This document shows positions 1-6,735 of a DNA stretch of 22,657 nucleotides, piece by piece. The DNA comes from CBDUQN01 sp965369375 (GTDB taxonomy: Bacteria > Krumholzibacteriota > Krumholzibacteriia > Krumholzibacteriales > Krumholzibacteriaceae): NCBI GenBank assembly GCA_965369375.1, contig CBDUQN010000050.1, positions 1 to 22,657 of the forward strand. The letters run 5' to 3'. Each line of letters opens with the position of its first letter. Within the stretch, counting starts at the first letter, position 1. The position numbers were made by a program, and so were the translations under genes. The notes below the pieces were generated by a model, which saw nothing but the letters and a program-made list of their open reading frames with translations, had not been told where the DNA came from and made no database searches.

Positions 1-99
1 ACTAGTGGTCTCTCCGGGCAACTGCCGAATTGTTACGAATGCGTTCCCGTATCATCGGAAGAGAAGTCATGGGGTTCGATAAAAACTATTTACCGGTAG
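1..99 (+). CDS. C-terminal fragment of an unidentified protein with an SWGxIKxxY tail (5' end outside window)
   Basis: Frame 1 is open from the first base to a TAG at 97-99 and encodes the last 32 residues of a protein whose start lies to the left. The fragment has two cysteines (NCYECVP) and ends in SWGSIKTIYR. The next gene, the lamin-tail protein, also has a Cys-Val-Pro segment and ends in SWGGIKKRYQG. The match, on the same strand in consecutive genes, suggests this is the end of a related secreted protein, perhaps a paralogue. The fragment is too short for any family call. A chance open frame of this length is possible, so the case rests on the shared tail. Confidence 0.5.
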   Translation, partial: TSGLSGQLPNCYECVPVSSEEKSWGSIKTIYR

Positions 100-129
100 A
101 TCCATATCTCTGCAGAAAACGCTCTAAGA

Positions 130-187
130 CTAATCGCAATATGATCCGTTAACGCTATCAAGCTAATTGGAATATGATCCTTTGATG
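130..187. repeat. Imperfect direct repeat, two copies of about 25 bp at 33-bp offset
   Basis: Copies lie at 130-154 and 163-187 and match at about 20 of 25 positions. The 10-mer AATATGATCC is identical in both (138-147 and 171-180). The centre-to-centre distance is about three helical turns. They sit in the non-coding stretch between the first partial gene and the lamin-tail gene. This could be a pair of operator half-sites or a decayed duplication. No function is assigned. Confidence 0.45.
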
Positions 188-278
188 GGTTGGGGGAGGA
201 GGGGTAAACGGCATAATTTTTTATTGTGGGCAACTTTTTTCTGGTTTTCCATGCATTGAATTGATAGAGTAGTAGCTT

Positions 279-339
279 CGGGGATCGTATCGGCGGCGGA
301 CACCGCAATCCCCGGAAACGATAGGGAATATTTTCCGGG
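279..339 (+). promoter_or_regulatory. Leader with two overlapping, mutually exclusive hairpins upstream of the lamin-tail gene
   Basis: Hairpin A pairs CGGGGAT (279-285) with ATCCCCG (308-314) and has inner complementarity around CGG/CCG. Hairpin B pairs CCCGGAAA (311-318) with TTTCCGGG (332-339), eight perfect pairs around a 13-nt loop. The two share bases 311-314, so they cannot form together. Hairpin B ends 11 nt before the AGGAGG ribosome-binding site. No T-run follows, so it does not look like an intrinsic terminator. A translational or attenuation-type switch is possible but untested. The rest of 100-356 holds the direct repeat and no gene I can support. Confidence 0.35.
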
Positions 340-362
340 TTGATGAAGGGAGGAGGATGAAG

Positions 363-1004
363 ATGGAGAAAATATTCCGTTTTTTTATCTCTTTAGTGGT
401 TTTCTCCTGCATTCTGGCGTCGCTCGTTCACTCGGGCAATGCGCAGGTGTATCTGAACGAGATTCTTGCCGATCCCGCCCGCGATTGGGACGGTGACGGC
501 GCGCAGCACTACCGTGACGACGAGTGGATCGAGATAGTCAATCTCAGTGACGGGCCGATCGATCTCTCGAACTATTACGTCGCCGATGGTGAAGGGGATC
601 CGGTATGGCGGTACGGTTTCTCGGGCGTTCTCGAGCCTGGGGGCGTCCGCGTGGTGTACGGCAGCGAGTCCGCGGCCTGGGAGGAAGCATTCGGCTTCCC
701 CATTTTCGGTTTGAGCCTCAATAACGCGGGTGATCGGTTTTCCCTTTACCACGTCACCGAAGGCGAAACACTCCTCGTGGATACGATCACGTACGGTGAT
801 CGTGAAGCGGATGACGACCGTTCCATCGGTCGCGATGCGCAATCGACGTCGACGTGGGCGGTCTTCGATGCATACAACGCGTGCGAGGGAAGGTGTGATC
901 CGCCGGGAAACGGATGCGTGCCCACTCCCGGTTTCGTCAATGCGTGCATTACCGGCACCAGATCCGAGAGTTGGGGAGGCATAAAGAAACGGTATCAGGG
1001 ATGA
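363..1004 (+). CDS. Secreted lamin-tail-domain (LTD) protein
   Basis: The start at 363 is preferred over the ATG at 357 because AGGAGG (351-356) abuts 357 but lies 6 nt from 363. This gives 213 aa. Residues 1-27 form a signal peptide (Lys/Arg, a hydrophobic run, then GNA before Gln28). Next comes an LTD-type immunoglobulin-like fold opening with VYLNEILADPARDWDGDG (29-46), then EWIEIVN, LSNYYVADG and the PGG turn typical of the family. The acidic DWDGDG stretch could bind calcium. The C-terminus has four clustered Cys (probable disulphides) and ends in SWGGIKKRYQG. LTD proteins are extracytoplasmic and often occur in surface or nuclease proteins. No catalytic domain is present, so the role is unknown. 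Confidence 0.8.
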   Translation: MEKIFRFFISLVVFSCILASLVHSGNAQVYLNEILADPARDWDGDGAQHYRDDEWIEIVNLSDGPIDLSNYYVADGEGDPVWRYGFSGVLEPGGVRVVYGSESAAWEEAFGFPIFGLSLNNAGDRFSLYHVTEGETLLVDTITYGDREADDDRSIGRDAQSTSTWAVFDAYNACEGRCDPPGNGCVPTPGFVNACITGTRSESWGGIKKRYQG

Positions 1005-1080
1005 CCGGCAACGCACATAGCCGGTAGAAGTCGGGTCTAATACGAGTCATCAGGTGTCCGCCGCCGTGCTCCCCGCCCGG

Positions 1081-1120
1081 GTAGGGGTTGGTAGGGGTTG
1101 GTAGGGGCTGGTAGGGGCTT
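1081..1120 (+). repeat. Four tandem 10-bp G-rich units; G-quadruplex motif
   Basis: Four consecutive copies of GTAGGGGTTG (the third has CTG, the fourth CTT) place GGGG runs at 1084, 1094, 1104 and 1114 with uniform 6-nt loops. This meets the standard intramolecular G-quadruplex pattern on the coding strand, ending 57-60 nt before the preferred start of the histidine kinase gene. The rest of 1005-1176 holds a small CCGGC/GCCGG stem just after the lamin-tail stop (1005-1024) without a T-run, and no gene. Confidence 0.8.
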
Positions 1121-1176
1121 TTCGCTTTACTTTGGAGCGCTCACCGTGTAGTGTATACAGCAGGAATGTAACGGTC

Positions 1177-2859
1177 ATGGACGAAAAAAAATCCCCCGAA
1201 AAGTCGGATACATGCTGGGAATTTCTCTCGTGCGAGAGACGGGACTGCCCCGCGTACGGCCAGAGCAGAGTGCCGTGCTGGGAGGTGAGCGGTCACCGTC
1301 ACGGAAGCCAGGTCTTCTCCAGAATAGAGGAGAAGATCATCCAGTGCTGCTTCAACTGTTCGTACTTCAAGCAACTCGAGAAACGGGCGAGGGGGCGTAG
1401 ATGGGGGGAGAAGACCCTGCTCGATACACTCGAGGACGCCCTGATACGATCGGCGAAATATTCCAAGAAGGTCGAGGATCTCTACATGGAGGTCATACGG
1501 CGAAGCAGGCTCATGAACCTGCTCGGAGAGGTGAGCAAGATCATCGCCCGCCTCGACAAGGAAGAGGATATCATTCTCGCCATTTTGACCGTCATAACGG
1601 CGAAACAGGGTCTCGGTTTCAATCGGGCGTTCGTGTTTCTGCGGGGACCGGAATTCGACGTCCTGCGAGGCAAGTATGCGCTCGGGCCCTCTTCACCCGA
1701 GGAGGCCATCAGTATTTGGAAGGTGCTCGAAAAGGACGATTCGGCATCGCTCGAAAAGCTCGTCAGCAAGGGGCAGAAACTCCATTACCTGAAAAACAGT
1801 CCCCTGACGAGAATTACGAAGAGATTATCAATGCCGATCGATGATCCGGGCGGCGTCATAATAAAGGGTGTGCGGGAGATACGTTTTGTTACGAGTGATG
1901 AGCTCGAGAGCGAAACGGAGAAGCACATCGCTTCCACGCTCGGGCTCGAGAGGTTCTGCATCTGTCCGATCGCCACGAAGGAGGACAGCCTCGGCTTCAT
2001 CATTGCAGACAATATCTTTACGGGAAAAGAGATCGACGCGGAGGACGCCCACCTTCTCGAATTGATCGCGAGCCACGCAACCACGTCGCTCAGGGCGGCT
2101 CAGTTGAAGGAGTCCCTCAACAAGAACATCGATAGTCTCAAGAGCACATACCGGAAGCTGAAGGCGAATGAAGAGAGAATGATGAAGGCGGAACGGCTCG
2201 CGATATCGGGTGAATTGACGGCTTCGGTCATACACGAGATCAAGAATCCCCTCGTCGCTATCGGCGGTTTCGCCCGCAATCTCTACCATTCCGGTGATGT
2301 GAAGGGCGAGGTGCGGGACAAGCTGGCGATAATCATGAACGAAGCCATGCGGCTCGAGAGGTATCTCGAGAATATGCAGGCGAAGATCAGCAAGCTCAAA
2401 CTCGAGATGGGAGAGATCAATCAGGTGCTCGAGAATAATTGCCAGCTTCTCCAGAACGATTTCGAGGAACGGGGGATCACGCTGCTCAAGAGCTTCACGC
2501 CGGGCCTCCCGTCCTGCCGCTTCGATGTGGTTAAGATTCACGAGGTTTTCCTGAATATTCTCCAGAATTCGTTCGAGGCGGTCGAAGATGCTGGTGAGGT
2601 GCGTATACGCACGTGGGCCGATAGCGGCACTGTCTACGTCGAGATCAAAGACACCGGAAAGGGAATTCCCCAGGAACAGCTCAACAGAATCTTTACGCCC
2701 TTTTTCACCACGAAGGAATATGGAACGGGATTGGGGCTCGCCTTTGCGCAGCGGATCGTAAAAGACCACGGTGGGGGCATTTCCGTCTCGAGTATCGAGG
2801 GTGCCGGAACGGCCTTCGTGGTGTCGCTGCCGGCAGCCGAGGTTCTTCAGAAAAGCTGA
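1177..2859 (+). CDS. Soluble GAF-domain sensor histidine kinase with Cys-rich N-terminal module
   Basis: ATG 1177 gives 560 aa. The frame also opens at a TTG at 1132, but that lacks a ribosome-binding site. The N-terminus has seven Cys (13, 19, 24, 34, 57, 58, 61) in a CWEFLSC-x4-CPAYG...CW...CCFNC pattern. This could bind an Fe-S cluster, zinc or a redox signal. A GAF-like domain spans about 115-310, followed by a coiled linker. The kinase core has the H box HEIKNPL (phosphoacceptor His353), N box (Asn464), DTGKGI (492-497), FTPFFTTK (about 506-513) and GTGLGL (516-521). There are no membrane segments, so it is cytoplasmic. No response regulator lies in the window, making it an orphan. The B12 operon begins downstream but has its own probable promoter. 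The kinase assignment is firm and the signal is unknown. Confidence 0.9.
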   Translation: MDEKKSPEKSDTCWEFLSCERRDCPAYGQSRVPCWEVSGHRHGSQVFSRIEEKIIQCCFNCSYFKQLEKRARGRRWGEKTLLDTLEDALIRSAKYSKKVEDLYMEVIRRSRLMNLLGEVSKIIARLDKEEDIILAILTVITAKQGLGFNRAFVFLRGPEFDVLRGKYALGPSSPEEAISIWKVLEKDDSASLEKLVSKGQKLHYLKNSPLTRITKRLSMPIDDPGGVIIKGVREIRFVTSDELESETEKHIASTLGLERFCICPIATKEDSLGFIIADNIFTGKEIDAEDAHLLELIASHATTSLRAAQLKESLNKNIDSLKSTYRKLKANEERMMKAERLAISGELTASVIHEIKNPLVAIGGFARNLYHSGDVKGEVRDKLAIIMNEAMRLERYLENMQAKISKLKLEMGEINQVLENNCQLLQNDFEERGITLLKSFTPGLPSCRFDVVKIHEVFLNILQNSFEAVEDAGEVRIRTWADSGTVYVEIKDTGKGIPQEQLNRIFTPFFTTKEYGTGLGLAFAQRIVKDHGGGISVSSIEGAGTAFVVSLPAAEVLQKS

Positions 2860-2903
2860 CGAAGCTCCATCCACCCTCCATATTCTTCAAGAGAGATGTC
2901 TAA

Positions 2904-2930
2904 TTGACAAAAAGCCAAATAAAGTATACG
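2904..2930 (+). promoter_or_regulatory. Candidate sigma70-type promoter for the B12/mutase operon
   Basis: A perfect TTGACA at 2904-2909 is followed by TATACG at 2925-2930 with a short 15-bp spacer. It lies in the 142-bp gap between the kinase gene and cobO. A 10-bp palindrome, GGTTCGAACC, lies downstream at 2964-2973. The short spacer makes this tentative. I see no cobalamin-riboswitch B12 box in the leader. Confidence 0.35.
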
Positions 2931-3001
2931 CTACAAGTTCCTCTATAGCGCTGCAGGGTGCTTGGTTCGAACCTCTTTGAACGTCCGGAGGTTTATCAGC
3001 A

Positions 3002-3526
3002 ATGAGCGTGGAAAAAGGCATCGTTCTACTGTATACCGGTGACGGGAAGGGCAAGACGACCGCCGCCCTCGGGGCCGCCATGCGGGCGGTGGGACATGGC
3101 AAACGAGTTGTCGTTATACAGTTTATGAAGGGTAGACGGTACGGGGAGCTCAACACGGCTGAAAGGCTCGATGGGTTTACCGTGGAGCAGTACGGACGTG
3201 ACGAGTTCGTTGACCCGGACAATCCCGAGCCGATCGACCGGGAGCTCGCCGGGAAGGGGTGGGAACGTGCGAAAGAGCTCGCTGCGCAGGAGGGAATCGA
3301 CATGCTCGTGCTCGACGAGCTGAACATAGCGGTTAGCTTCGGATTGGTTGCAATCGACGAGGTTATTGATTTTATTAAGAACAAGCCTTCCCGGCTCGAC
3401 CTGATCCTGACCGGCAGGTATGCCCCGGAAGAGATGATCGAGCTCGCCGATACGGTCACGGAGATGCGGGAGATCAAGCATCACTATCAGGCGGGCATAC
3501 AATCCCGGAAGGGAATAGAATATTAG
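3002..3526 (+). CDS. cobO: Cob(I)alamin adenosyltransferase, CobO/CobA/BtuR family
   Basis: The product transfers the 5'-deoxyadenosyl group of ATP to cob(I)alamin to make adenosylcobalamin, the cofactor of the mutases encoded downstream. The 174-aa length is normal for the CobA/CobO family. The P-loop GDGKGKTT is at 13-20, followed by the family segments VVVIQFMKG (37-44), LVLDELNIAVSFGLV and LILTGRYAP. GGAGG (2987-2991) lies 10 nt before the ATG. It is the first gene of the operon, with meaB following after 7 nt. That position suggests cofactor supply dedicated to the mutase rather than general B12 synthesis, as no other cobalamin-biosynthesis gene is present. Confidence 0.93.
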   Translation: MSVEKGIVLLYTGDGKGKTTAALGAAMRAVGHGKRVVVIQFMKGRRYGELNTAERLDGFTVEQYGRDEFVDPDNPEPIDRELAGKGWERAKELAAQEGIDMLVLDELNIAVSFGLVAIDEVIDFIKNKPSRLDLILTGRYAPEEMIELADTVTEMREIKHHYQAGIQSRKGIEY

Positions 3527-3533
3527 CATTCCT

Positions 3534-4499
3534 ATGACCGGAAAGACTGATATAGAGAGTCTCCTCGATCGGTTCGAGCAGGGGAACGTGACCGCCGCAG
3601 CGAGGCTCATCACCGTTCTCGAGAACGGCGGAAACGGCGCGGAATTCGTGATGGACAGGATTTTCCCGATGACGAGAGGTGCCTACAGGATAGGATTTAC
3701 CGGTCCTCCCGGCGCCGGGAAAAGCAGTCTCGTCTACAATCTCTCGCGCCTCTTACGCGCAAAAGGCATTTCGATCGGAATCATCGCGGTGGATCCCACG
3801 AGTCCCTTCAGCGGGGGCGCCCTGCTCGGCGACCGCATTCGAATGCAGAAGCTCTCGGAAGATCCGGAAGTGTTCGTCCGCAGCCTCGCGAGCAGGGGGA
3901 GTCTCGGGGGGATATCGAACTGCACCGATGAAGTTGCCGACCTCTTGGACGCGTTCGGCAAAGATCACATATTGATCGAAACGGTCGGTGTCGGACAGTC
4001 CGAGCTCGAGATAGCGGAGAAATCACACACCGTGGTGGTTATCCTCGTCCCGGAATCGGGAGACGGCATCCAGGCGATGAAGGCAGGGCTGATGGAGATC
4101 GGTGATATCTTTGTTATGAACAAGTCCGATCACCCGGATGCGGATCTTGCGGCGGGAGAGATAGAGGATGCGCTCAAGATGAAGGATATCCCTGAAGGTT
4201 CGTGGAGACCACCTGTCGTCATGACATCCGCCCTCGAGGGAACGGGAAGCGATGAGCTGCTCGAGCAGATAGAAGCGCACCGGCGCTATCTCGAGGATAA
4301 CGACAAGTTGACCGATAAACGCCGGCGGATACTCCGTTCGAGGGTACGCGACGCCTTCATGGCCAAGATAGAACGGAGACTCTGGGACAGTTCGAATGTT
4401 CGTCGGCTGCTCGACGAAAGAATAGACGAGGTGTACGCGGGACGCCTTTCGCCGTACCGCCTCGTCAATGATCTCGAGAAGCTCATCACGATACGGTGA
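3534..4499 (+). CDS. meaB: MeaB/ArgK-type G-protein chaperone of a B12-dependent acyl-CoA mutase
   Basis: This is a SIMIBI-class GTPase that gates cofactor loading and protects the radical B12 mutase from inactivation. The 321-aa length matches MeaB. Motifs are Walker A GPPGAGKSS (57-65), the MeaB signature VDPTSPFSGGALLGDR (86-101), ETVGVGQSE (149-157) and NKSD (196-199) for guanine recognition. A C-terminal helical dimerisation arm follows. No strong ribosome-binding site sits at the usual distance, so translation may be coupled to cobO, which ends 7 nt upstream. Its immediate neighbour is the isobutyryl-CoA-mutase-like large subunit, so that is the likelier client. The methylmalonyl-CoA mutase on the other strand could also be one. 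Older annotations call this family LAO/AO transport ATPase, which is misleading. Confidence 0.92.
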   Translation: MTGKTDIESLLDRFEQGNVTAAARLITVLENGGNGAEFVMDRIFPMTRGAYRIGFTGPPGAGKSSLVYNLSRLLRAKGISIGIIAVDPTSPFSGGALLGDRIRMQKLSEDPEVFVRSLASRGSLGGISNCTDEVADLLDAFGKDHILIETVGVGQSELEIAEKSHTVVVILVPESGDGIQAMKAGLMEIGDIFVMNKSDHPDADLAAGEIEDALKMKDIPEGSWRPPVVMTSALEGTGSDELLEQIEAHRRYLEDNDKLTDKRRRILRSRVRDAFMAKIERRLWDSSNVRRLLDERIDEVYAGRLSPYRLVNDLEKLITIR

Positions 4500-4534
4500 T
4501 CGAATCGTCTCAAGGAAAGAGGTGAAGACCCCAC

Positions 4535-6199
4535 ATGGAAAGGGAAAAGGAAGCTGCGTTCGAGGAAGCAAAGATTCGATATAAGAAAACAGCGGACGAA
4601 TGCAGCGTGCAGGACATTGACTTTACGACCGTATCGGCCGAGCCGGTAAAACCGCTCTATATCCCCGAAGACATCGATGGTATCGATTTTTTAGAGGAAA
4701 TCGGATTTCCGGGGGAGTATCCCTACACGCGGGGAGTTTACCCTACTATGTACCGGGGACGTTTCTGGACGATGAGGCAGTTCTCCGGTTTCGGAACGCC
4801 GAGAGATACGAACCAGCGATACCACTACCTGCTCGACCACGGCCAGACGGGACTGTCCGTTGCCTTCGACATGCCTACCATTATGGGGTACGACTCGGAT
4901 CATGAGCGTTCCGAAGGCGAGGTCGGCAGATGCGGTGTGGCGATAGATTCGCTACGGGACATGGAGATCCTTTTCGATGGCATCGATCTCGCAACGATCA
5001 CGACATCGATGACGATCAACGCCCCGGCTTCGATTCTCCTCGCCTTTTACCTCTGCGCAGGCGAGAAGAAGGGAACACGGTTCGACCGGATGGGCGGGAC
5101 GATTCAGAACGATATTCTCAAGGAATACATAGCGCAGAAATCCTGGATATTTCCTCCCGAGCCGTCGATGAGGATAATTACCGATATACTCGCATTCTGC
5201 TCGGATCACGTACCGCGCTGGAACACGATCAGCATCAGCGGGTATCATATCCGCGAGGCCGGTTCGACGGCGGTACAGGAGCTTGCCTTCACACTGGCAG
5301 ATGGATTCGCTTACGTGGAAGCGGGAATCAACGCAGGCCTCGATATTGATGAATTCGCGCCGCGGCTCTCCTTTTTCTTCAACGCCCATCTCGATTTCTT
5401 CGAAGAGATCGCAAAATACCGCGCCGCCAGAAGAATCTGGGCAAAGAGAATGAAGAACACATACGGCGTAAAGAAACCGGAATCGCTTCGTCTGCGGTTT
5501 CACACGCAAACGGCCGGGTGTACCCTGACCGCGCAGCAACCCGAAAACAATATCGTCCGCACTGCTTTCCAGGCGCTGTCGGCCGTTTTAGGAGGAACAC
5601 AGTCTTTGCACACCAACTCGATGGATGAAACGCTTGCGCTGCCGGGCGAGAAGGCCGTTAGGATTGCGCTGAGGACGCAGCAGCTCATCGCGCATGAAAC
5701 GGGCGTTGTCAATTCGATCGATCCGCTGGCCGGGAGCTATCTCGTCGAAGCGAAAACGCGCGAGATGGAGGAGAAGGCGGGGGAGTACTTCAAGAGAATC
5801 GAGGAACTCGGTGGAGTTGTCAAAGCGATCGAGCGGGGATTCTTCCAGAGAGAGATCGGCAGGGCGGCATATGAGTATCAAAAGGCGGTCGAGAAGAAAC
5901 ACAAGATAATCGTCGGGCTCAACCGTTTCGGTCTCGAGGACGAAAAGCTCGAAATCCCATTGCTCAAGATCGATCCAAAGGTGGAGAAGCAGCAGAAAGC
6001 GGCGGTCAAACGGTTGAGGGCGGAGAGAGATAACGACAAGGCCGCTAGGGAGCTCGCGCGTCTGAAAGAGACGGCGGCCGGCAGCGATAATCTGATGCCG
6101 GTCATTATCGACTGCGTGGGCTGCTATTGCACGGAGGGTGAGATAATCGAGGAATTAAAAAGTGTATTCGGCGAATATCAGGAACCGCCGTTCTTTTAG
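4535..6199 (+). CDS. icmA: Acyl-CoA mutase large subunit with isobutyryl-CoA mutase signature (methylmalonyl-CoA mutase family)
   Basis: This is the substrate-binding TIM-barrel subunit of a B12-dependent mutase, 554 aa and without its own B12 domain, like two-subunit IcmA (about 566 aa). Family motifs include RGVYPTMYRGRFWTMRQ (67-82), QTGLSVAFDMPT, GTIQNDILKEY, SISGYH (His238) and GGTQSLHTNSMDE. The two residues that set specificity are Phe83 (codon 4781-4783) and Gln201 (codon 5135-5137), 118 residues apart. Methylmalonyl-CoA mutase has Tyr89/Arg207 there, 118 apart, and isobutyryl-CoA mutase has Phe/Gln (Phe80/Gln198 in Streptomyces IcmA). The predicted reaction is isobutyryl-CoA <-> n-butyryl-CoA. 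The gene lies between meaB and the B12-binding subunit. Automated pipelines will probably call it methylmalonyl-CoA mutase. The family is certain. The substrate is inferred from two residues and context. Confidence 0.85.
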   Translation: MEREKEAAFEEAKIRYKKTADECSVQDIDFTTVSAEPVKPLYIPEDIDGIDFLEEIGFPGEYPYTRGVYPTMYRGRFWTMRQFSGFGTPRDTNQRYHYLLDHGQTGLSVAFDMPTIMGYDSDHERSEGEVGRCGVAIDSLRDMEILFDGIDLATITTSMTINAPASILLAFYLCAGEKKGTRFDRMGGTIQNDILKEYIAQKSWIFPPEPSMRIITDILAFCSDHVPRWNTISISGYHIREAGSTAVQELAFTLADGFAYVEAGINAGLDIDEFAPRLSFFFNAHLDFFEEIAKYRAARRIWAKRMKNTYGVKKPESLRLRFHTQTAGCTLTAQQPENNIVRTAFQALSAVLGGTQSLHTNSMDETLALPGEKAVRIALRTQQLIAHETGVVNSIDPLAGSYLVEAKTREMEEKAGEYFKRIEELGGVVKAIERGFFQREIGRAAYEYQKAVEKKHKIIVGLNRFGLEDEKLEIPLLKIDPKVEKQQKAAVKRLRAERDNDKAARELARLKETAAGSDNLMPVIIDCVGCYCTEGEIIEELKSVFGEYQEPPFF

Positions 6200-6238
6200 C
6201 ATGAAGCGTTTGAGGTTTTATTACCGGAGGAAACTGGA

Positions 6239-6643
6239 ATGGGAAAAAAGATTCGGATTCTCGTTGCCAAGCCCGGCCTCGACGGGCATGACAGGGGTGC
6301 AAAAGTCATCGCAAACGCGTTGCGTGACGCGGGAATGGAAGTAATTTACACGGGACTGCACCAGACGCCCGAGCTGATCGCAGAATCAGCCGTGCAGGAG
6401 GATGTCGACATTGTGGGACTCAGCATTCTCTCCGGAGCTCATCTGACGATGTTTCCACGGCTCATCGAGCTCCTGCGGGAAAAAGGCGCCGAGCATATAC
6501 ATGTCATCGGCGGCGGGATTATACCGGATGAGGATATCAGGAAACTCGAGGACGTCGGTGTCAAGAAGATATTCGGTCCCGGTACCAATACCGGTGATAT
6601 CGTTTCGTATATCAACGAAAACTTTGCAGGTTCCGATCAATAG
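6239..6643 (+). CDS. icmB: B12-binding small subunit of acyl-CoA mutase (IcmB/McmA2 type)
   Basis: This Rossmann-type cobalamin-binding subunit carries AdoCbl base-off/His-on. At 134 aa it matches stand-alone IcmB (about 136 aa) and archaeal-type mutase small subunits. DGHDRG (15-20) contains the cobalt-ligating His17. SILSG (62-66) and GGG (91-93) complete the DxHxxG-SxL-GG set. CCGGAGG lies 8 nt before the ATG. It follows the large subunit by 39 nt on the same strand, so the two form one enzyme. It is the only B12-binding domain in the window, so it may also pair with the methylmalonyl-CoA mutase large subunit at 9347-11029. Confidence 0.92.
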   Translation: MGKKIRILVAKPGLDGHDRGAKVIANALRDAGMEVIYTGLHQTPELIAESAVQEDVDIVGLSILSGAHLTMFPRLIELLREKGAEHIHVIGGGIIPDEDIRKLEDVGVKKIFGPGTNTGDIVSYINENFAGSDQ

Positions 6644-6735
6644 GAAGGGAGGGAACTCGCGCACTATTATCGATGAGTTGTGCATTTGACTTCAAAGAGA
6701 GCTGGTTGTTTTAGCGAAAGAAGGAGGAATGTTAC

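Noticed and set aside
90..412. Two small minus-strand open frames (72 and 63 codons) near the left end
   Set aside because: Composition is unlike protein, there is no good ribosome-binding site, and they overlap the repeat, the leader hairpins and the lamin-tail gene.
1132..1176. Upstream TTG start for the histidine kinase, or a promoter TTGGAG-16-TATACA over the same bases
   Set aside because: The TTG has no ribosome-binding site. The promoter match is only 4 of 6 in each hexamer and leaves a very short leader, so neither is annotated.
1828..2874. Long antisense open frame (348 codons) opposite the histidine kinase
   Set aside because: It mirrors the kinase codons (CTC-GAG bias leaves the opposite strand stop-poor), has no family motif and conflicts with a well-supported gene.
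2964..2973. GGTTCGAACC resembling a tRNA T-loop
   Set aside because: It is a simple palindrome. No acceptor, D or anticodon arms can be drawn around it.
2931..3001. Possible cobalamin riboswitch before cobO and the mutase genes
   Set aside because: No B12-box-like sequence or extended leader structure was seen. The gap is only 142 bp and holds a candidate promoter.
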